Source: Chryseobacterium sp. MYb7
GTDB lineage: Bacteria; Bacteroidota; Bacteroidia; Flavobacteriales; Weeksellaceae
Length of the DNA stretch: 64,000 bases
NCBI RefSeq assembly: GCF_002979455.1
Contig: NZ_PCOU01000006.1
Coordinates: forward strand, 1 to 64,000
Direction: 5' to 3'
In this document: positions 59,098 through 64,000 of the stretch, one piece after another
How positions within the stretch are numbered: position 1 is the stretch's first letter
How the letters are laid out: every line of letters starts with the position of its first letter
Position numbers and translations under genes: made by a program
The notes under the pieces: model-generated
The model's database searches: none
Seen by the model: the letters and a program-made list of their open reading frames with translations, nothing else
Told to the model about the DNA's origin: nothing

Positions 59098-61137
59098 TTA
59101 CCCGATCTCAATACCGTTTTCAACATTCCTGTCATCCGGTGTTACGAAAGATAATTTTCCGTCTGGTTTTGTTGTTAATAATAACATTCCCTGAGATTCA
59201 ATTCCTCTGATCTTTCTTGGAGCAAGATTCAGAAGGATCATTACCTGCTTACCGATTACTTCTTCAGGAGTGAAACTTTCTGCAATACCAGAAACAACAG
59301 TTCTTACATCTACTCCTGTATCTACAGTAAGTTTTAGTAATTTATCTGCTTTTTCTACTTTTTCAGCTTCAATAATGGTTGCTGTTCTAAGATCTATTTT
59401 AGTAAAGTCATCAAACGTGATCTCCTCTTTCATTGGGTTTGCGTTAAGGTTTGTTTTTTTATTGTTTTGTTTTGTGTCTTCCAGCTTTTGGATCTGAGCT
59501 TCGATGATATCGTCTGAAATCTGAGAGAATAAAATTGGAGCATTAGCCATTATTGGATGACCTGCTTCAATTAATACTTTTGAGTTTTCAATTTCAGTCC
59601 ATCCTTTTTGCTCAACATTAAAAATTTCATATAATTTTTGTGCTGTAAAAGGTAAAAATGGTTCAGCTAAATTTGCTAGTGCAACTGAAATTTGAGCTCC
59701 AATAAATAATGTATTTTTGGTTTTCTCAATGTCATTTTTAACCGTTTTCCAAGGCTCTTCATTCTGCAAGTATTGATTTCCAAATCTTGCAAGATTCATA
59801 AATGCTGTTAATGCATTTCTGAATTCATAATTTTCAAGAGAGTTTCTGATTTCTACAGCTCTTTTGCTGATTTCTTCTAATTCTGGTGCATTTACATCTC
59901 CTTCAGGAATTTTTCCTTCAAAGTTTTTGTTAATTAATACTGCAACACGATTAATGAAGTTACCAAAAATATTAGCTAATTCAGAATTATTCTTAGTCTG
60001 GAAATCTTTCCAAGTAAAGTTGTTATCTTTTGTTTCCGGTGCAGATGAAAGAAGAGCATATCTTAAAACATCCTGCTGTCCAGGGAAATCTTCTACATAT
60101 TCATGAGCCCAGACTGCCCAGTTTCTTGATGTTGAGATCTTATCGTTCTCAAGGTTCAGGAATTCAAAAGCAGGAACGTTAGCCGGCATAATATAATCTC
60201 CGTGCGCTTTCATCATCGAAGGGAAAATAATACAGTGGAATACAATATTATCCTTTCCGATAAAGTGTACCAGATCACTGTCTTCACTCTGCCAATAATC
60301 TTTCCAGTCTTTTCCATTTTTCTCTGCCCATTCTTTGGTGAAAGAAATATAACCGATCGGAGCATCAAACCATACATATAATACTTTTCCTTCAGCATTT
60401 GGAAGAGGAACCGGAACACCCCAGTTCAGATCTCTGGTCATCGCACGAGGCTTAAGCCCGTCATTTAACCAAGATTTAACCTGTCCGTATACGTTAGGCT
60501 TCCAGTCATCTTTATGACCTTCAATGATCCATTCATTTAAAAAGTCTTCATATTCATTTAATGGAAGATACCAGTTTTTTGTTTCTTTAAGGATAGGAAC
60601 ATTTCCACTAAGCATTGATTTCGGATTGATCAGCTCAGAAGGAGAAAGGGTAGAACCGCATTTCTCGCACTGATCTCCATAAGCATTTTCGTTACCACAA
60701 TTAGGACATGTTCCTACAATATAACGGTCAGCAAGGAATTCTCCTGCCTGCTCATCAAAATACTGCTCAGAAATTTCTTCTGTGAATTTTCCTTTCTCGT
60801 ATAAAACCTTGAAGAAATCCTGACTGGTTTCATAATGGTTTTTAGACGTTGTTCTTGAATATTCATCAAATGAAATTCCCAGGTCTGAAAAAGATTTTTT
60901 AATGATCTCGTGATATTTGTCAACGATATCCTGAGGAGTTACTCCTTCTTTTTTAGCTCTTATGGTAATAGGAATCCCATGCTCATCTGAACCACAGATA
61001 AACGCTACATCTTTTCCTAATCTTCTCTGAAATCTTGCGTAAACATCCGCAGGAATATAAACACCTGCCAAATGTCCTATATGAACCGGCCCGTTTGCAT
61101 AAGGCAAAGCTGCCGTAATCATCTTTCTGTTTGACAT
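59098..61137 (-). CDS. metG: Methionine--tRNA ligase
   Basis: A 679-residue cytoplasmic class I aminoacyl-tRNA synthetase. HIGH is at residues 19-22, a zinc knuckle with CPNC and CEKC follows near residues 144-161, and the KMSKS-type loop reads KISTSRNW. The C-terminal 110 residues (from about FDDFTKIDLRTATIIEAEKV) are the fused tRNA-binding/dimerisation domain. Length matches the long form. Confidence 0.97.
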   Translation of the reverse strand: MSNRKMITAALPYANGPVHIGHLAGVYIPADVYARFQRRLGKDVAFICGSDEHGIPITIRAKKEGVTPQDIVDKYHEIIKKSFSDLGISFDEYSRTTSKNHYETSQDFFKVLYEKGKFTEEISEQYFDEQAGEFLADRYIVGTCPNCGNENAYGDQCEKCGSTLSPSELINPKSMLSGNVPILKETKNWYLPLNEYEDFLNEWIIEGHKDDWKPNVYGQVKSWLNDGLKPRAMTRDLNWGVPVPLPNAEGKVLYVWFDAPIGYISFTKEWAEKNGKDWKDYWQSEDSDLVHFIGKDNIVFHCIIFPSMMKAHGDYIMPANVPAFEFLNLENDKISTSRNWAVWAHEYVEDFPGQQDVLRYALLSSAPETKDNNFTWKDFQTKNNSELANIFGNFINRVAVLINKNFEGKIPEGDVNAPELEEISKRAVEIRNSLENYEFRNALTAFMNLARFGNQYLQNEEPWKTVKNDIEKTKNTLFIGAQISVALANLAEPFLPFTAQKLYEIFNVEQKGWTEIENSKVLIEAGHPIMANAPILFSQISDDIIEAQIQKLEDTKQNNKKTNLNANPMKEEITFDDFTKIDLRTATIIEAEKVEKADKLLKLTVDTGVDVRTVVSGIAESFTPEEVIGKQVMILLNLAPRKIRGIESQGMLLLTTKPDGKLSFVTPDDRNVENGIEIG

Positions 61138-61467
61138 TTATAGTAAAGTTTAAATGCAAAGATAAGGAATATCTGCTGAATACCGCTATTGGTGGTATTA
61201 TTATGAGGAATAAAGCGATTTTGAAAGGTTGAATATGAAATTAAGTTAAACAAACGTTTAACAAATTGTTAAATTGAAACAAATATTATGCAAAGCATAA
61301 GATGCTGTAAAATATTGGACTGTAAAAAACTAACTAAAACCCGTTTCGTAATATACATAATTTTAGATAAAATTATATTAAATTTATGATAATTCCAATT
61401 TTTTTATAAATTGCGAGTCTGGCTCGAGGCCAAAAAATGACTGAAAAAAAACGAAACTATAAAAAAT
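61138..61467. other. AT-rich gap between metG and the SusC-like gene
   Basis: 330 nt between divergent genes. A small hairpin CGAG/CTCG lies near 61414-61426. No exact TAnnTTTG box is close to the SusC-like ATG. An ATG at 61437 is in another frame and was not taken as a gene. Confidence 0.5.
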
Positions 61468-64000
61468 ATGATTGTGAAGAACTTTACAACCGTTTTGAAA
61501 ATTGCGCCCGCTTTTTTATTGGCAAGTACAGTAATGCACGCGCAGAAAAAGGATTCCCTTCCTCAAGAGAAGAAAATTGACGAAGTGGTTTTGATTGGAT
61601 ATGGTAAGCAGAAAAAGACGGATCTTACAGGATCTATTTCTTCTGTAACATCCAAAGATTTTAATGGGGGAGCAGCCACTGCTGATCAACTAATTGTTGG
61701 TAAAACTCCTGGGGTACAAATTACTGGTAACAGTGGTGCTCCTGGTTCAGGTTCTACAATTAGAGTAAGAGGTGGTTCTTCATTCATTAATAATGATCCG
61801 CTAATTGTTATTGATGGTGTTCCTATTGATTTTAACAGTTTGAGTGGAGCAACGAATCCGTTATCATTGATTAATCCAAATGATATCGAAACATTTGATA
61901 TCTTAAAAGATGCATCTTCTGCAGCTATTTACGGAAATAGGGCCTCGAACGGGGTTATTTTAATTACAACGAAAAAAGGTACTGCAGGTAAATTCAAAGT
62001 TAATTTCAATACTAATTTTTCTGTCTCCACTAAAATGGGTAATGTAGATGTTTTGGATGCTGATCAGTTTAGAAGTTTTGTGAATACTTTTGGAACGGGT
62101 GTTCAAAAATCTTATCTGGGTACAGCAGATACTAACTGGCAGGATAAAATTTATCAACAAGCCTGGGGAACAGACAATAATGTTGCATTTTCAGGTGGTG
62201 TAAAAGGTTTGCCATATAGAGTGTCTTTGGGGTACAATGAGCAAAACGGTATTGTAAGGACAAATGAATTCAGAAGAACGTCATTAGGTTTAAATTTTTC
62301 ACCTAAATTTTTTGATAATCATTTAACTGTTAATGGTAATTTTAAAGGAACTTTTTCTGAGAACAGATTTCCAGATGCTGGAGCTATTGGAGCATCTATT
62401 TATTTTGATCCAACACAACCTGTATATTCAGGGAATTCTAAATATGGAGGATATTACGAATGGTTAGATCCTGCCAACACTGCTACAGGTTTAAATGTAA
62501 ATGGAACAAGAAACCCATTAGGTTTATTATATGGTAAAAGAGATATTTCATCTGTTTTTAGAGTTATTCCAAGTTTACAATTAGATTATAAGTTTCATTT
62601 CTTACCGGATTTAAGGCTGAATATAACAGGATCTTATGATTATGCAAAAAGTGATGGTTCTGTTAACACATACAAAGATTACGCTCAAGGAATTGGAACT
62701 TTAGGATCTTATCGTTCATATTCGCAGGAAATTAAAAGTAAATTATTTGAATCTTATCTAAATTATGTAAAAAAGATTAATGCCATTAATACAACTGTGG
62801 ATATTATTGGTGGTTACTCTTATCAAGACACAAGATCAATTACTCCGGAGGCTCCTACATATTATGGAAATGGTCAAAAAACCGATTTTTCAACTGCAGG
62901 AGATACACAGAGAACATTACTGTCTTTTTATGCTAGAGGTATTTTTACGATAGCAGATAAGTATGTTATCAATGGTTCTATCAGAAGAGATGGTTCTTCA
63001 ACATTCTGGAATGGAGCAGATAAAAACCAGTTATGGGGTAATTTCCCAGCAGTTTCAGTTGCATGGAAAATTAATGAAGAAAGCTTCTTAAAAAATATTT
63101 CAGCGATTAAATCATTAAAAATAAGAGCAGGGTGGGGTAAAACAGGCCAGCAAGAAACAGGTAATTTCTATCCTGCATTTGGTTCTTATTCTTATAGTAA
63201 TAGTAGTACTGCGCAGTACCAGTTTGGTAATAGTTTCTATACTTTACTTCGTCCAGATGTTTACAATCCAAACTTGGTTTGGGAAACAACTACTACTAAA
63301 AACTTAGGTTTAGACTTTGCTATTTTAAATAATAGAATTAGTGGTTCAATAGATTATTTTGATAAAAAATCTGAAAACCTTATTGCAAAAGTACCTACTT
63401 GGGCAGGTGATTTAAGTAACTTTAATATTAAAAATGTTGGAGTTATTGCCAATAAAGGTTTTGAAGCTAACTTGAATTTGGTTCCTGTGAAAAATGAAAG
63501 TGTAACGTGGGATGTAAATCTTAATGCTACTAGATTTAATCCTAGGGTTACAAGTTTATCTCAATATGTAGATTCATCATATAAAATTCAAGTGGGAACG
63601 CTTACTGGTATTAATAACTACATTCAAGCAATTACGGTTGGTCAGCCCCTTAATGCATTTTATGTATATCAACAGGTCTATGATAGTAATGGAAAGCCTT
63701 TAGAAGGAGTATACGTTGACAGGAATGGTGATGGGAAATCTACTGAAGATGATAAATATTTCTACAAATCTCCAAATCCTGATGTAATCTTAGGCTTTTC
63801 TACAAAGGTAAGTGTGAAAAAATGGGAATTTAGTACATCGCTTAGAGCTGTTTTAGGGAACTACGTTTATAATAATTCTGCTTCTAATAGCTCAATTGCA
63901 AATATTCAGGCGAATAATTTCTTGAGCAATACAAATTCAAGTGTTTTAACAACCCAGTTTGCTGCGACACAACTTTTCTCTGATATGTTCATTGAAGATG
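61468..64000 (+). CDS. SusC/RagA-type TonB-linked outer-membrane protein (3' end outside window)
   Basis: 844 codons are visible, with no stop before the window edge. The signal peptide ends VMHAQ (residue 26). It continues DEVVLIGYGKQKKTDLTGSIS (the SusC TonB-linked signature) and the plug motif RVRGGSSFINNDPLIVIDGVPI, then ILKDASSAAIYGNRASNGVILITTKKG. Mature sequence reaches the plug after only about ten residues, so the N-terminal CarboxypepD_reg-like domain common in SusC proteins is missing. Such proteins import glycans or peptides with a SusD lipoprotein partner, which would be expected just beyond the window. Substrate unknown. Confidence 0.93.
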   Translation, partial: MIVKNFTTVLKIAPAFLLASTVMHAQKKDSLPQEKKIDEVVLIGYGKQKKTDLTGSISSVTSKDFNGGAATADQLIVGKTPGVQITGNSGAPGSGSTIRVRGGSSFINNDPLIVIDGVPIDFNSLSGATNPLSLINPNDIETFDILKDASSAAIYGNRASNGVILITTKKGTAGKFKVNFNTNFSVSTKMGNVDVLDADQFRSFVNTFGTGVQKSYLGTADTNWQDKIYQQAWGTDNNVAFSGGVKGLPYRVSLGYNEQNGIVRTNEFRRTSLGLNFSPKFFDNHLTVNGNFKGTFSENRFPDAGAIGASIYFDPTQPVYSGNSKYGGYYEWLDPANTATGLNVNGTRNPLGLLYGKRDISSVFRVIPSLQLDYKFHFLPDLRLNITGSYDYAKSDGSVNTYKDYAQGIGTLGSYRSYSQEIKSKLFESYLNYVKKINAINTTVDIIGGYSYQDTRSITPEAPTYYGNGQKTDFSTAGDTQRTLLSFYARGIFTIADKYVINGSIRRDGSSTFWNGADKNQLWGNFPAVSVAWKINEESFLKNISAIKSLKIRAGWGKTGQQETGNFYPAFGSYSYSNSSTAQYQFGNSFYTLLRPDVYNPNLVWETTTTKNLGLDFAILNNRISGSIDYFDKKSENLIAKVPTWAGDLSNFNIKNVGVIANKGFEANLNLVPVKNESVTWDVNLNATRFNPRVTSLSQYVDSSYKIQVGTLTGINNYIQAITVGQPLNAFYVYQQVYDSNGKPLEGVYVDRNGDGKSTEDDKYFYKSPNPDVILGFSTKVSVKKWEFSTSLRAVLGNYVYNNSASNSSIANIQANNFLSNTNSSVLTTQFAATQLFSDMFIED

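Noticed and set aside
61437..61580. Small ORF starting at the ATG at 61437
   Set aside because: It overlaps the SusC-like gene out of frame and has no supporting motif or promoter.

Overview
The window is AT-rich chromosomal DNA from a Flavobacteriia member, most likely Chryseobacterium or a close relative (Weeksellaceae). The evidence is consistent across the window. Many genes carry the Bacteroidota promoter box TAnnTTTG and start without a Shine-Dalgarno site. There are type IX secretion components (PorT and a C-terminal sorting domain), a SusC-like TonB receptor, a GLPGLI protein, DUF3857 transglutaminase-like proteins, two double-glycine bacteriocin-like peptides and an SDR-type threonine dehydrogenase. 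There is no prophage, insertion sequence, CRISPR array, tRNA or rRNA. The gene content is mostly core.

Layout. 1-470: end of an upstream gene and a possible small transcript. 470-6130: two tandem DUF3857 secreted proteins (the second broken by a 1-nt frameshift), a DUF3298-type lipoprotein and a diacylglycerol kinase-like protein. 6.2-14 kb: dicarboxylate transporter, gamma-glutamyltransferase, threonine dehydrogenase, degenerate deacetylase, metallophosphoesterase, KAS III-type synthase. 14-18.7 kb: hypothetical-ubiE-porT, then a coiled-coil gene, zapA, a probable 6S RNA and rny. 18.7-25.4 kb: MFS transporter, a cysteine-rich double-glycine peptide, YeiH-like exporter and YeiE-like LysR regulator separated by a 7-bp tandem repeat, a CLC-F-type fluoride antiporter with a fluoride riboswitch in its leader, a GLPGLI protein and a thioesterase. 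25.5-35.4 kb: ArsC-like protein, second double-glycine peptide, idi-hypothetical-gcvT operon, HAD-like protein, serA, mscL, nnr, an N-terminally extended lgt, yidD, rarA. 35.4-44.3 kb: secreted proteins, a DUF2339 membrane protein, pheA, thioesterase, dnaA, a tyrosine phosphatase and a tetrapyrrole-type methylase. 44.7-50.2 kb: a multidomain chitin-type LPMO exported by T9SS, a DUF4349 lipoprotein, DUF2891 and Mpo1-like proteins, and an AraC regulator. 50.3-58.8 kb: a TolC-HlyD-MFS efflux operon followed by a siderophore receptor, a siderophore-interacting flavoprotein and a methyltransferase. 59-64 kb: a structured intergenic element, metG, and a SusC-like receptor cut by the window end.

The points most worth a second look are: the fluoride riboswitch with its CLC-F gene; the two orphan six-cysteine double-glycine peptides; a family of dispersed intergenic repeats sharing a 24-bp core; the structured element at 58.9 kb; the heptamer repeat between yeiE-like and yeiH-like genes; the N-terminal secreted domain fused to Lgt; and a palindrome overlapping the -33 element of the efflux operon. 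Several genes have TAnnTTTG only 4-7 nt before the start codon, which implies leaderless mRNAs. All functional calls come from reading motifs; no database search was run.
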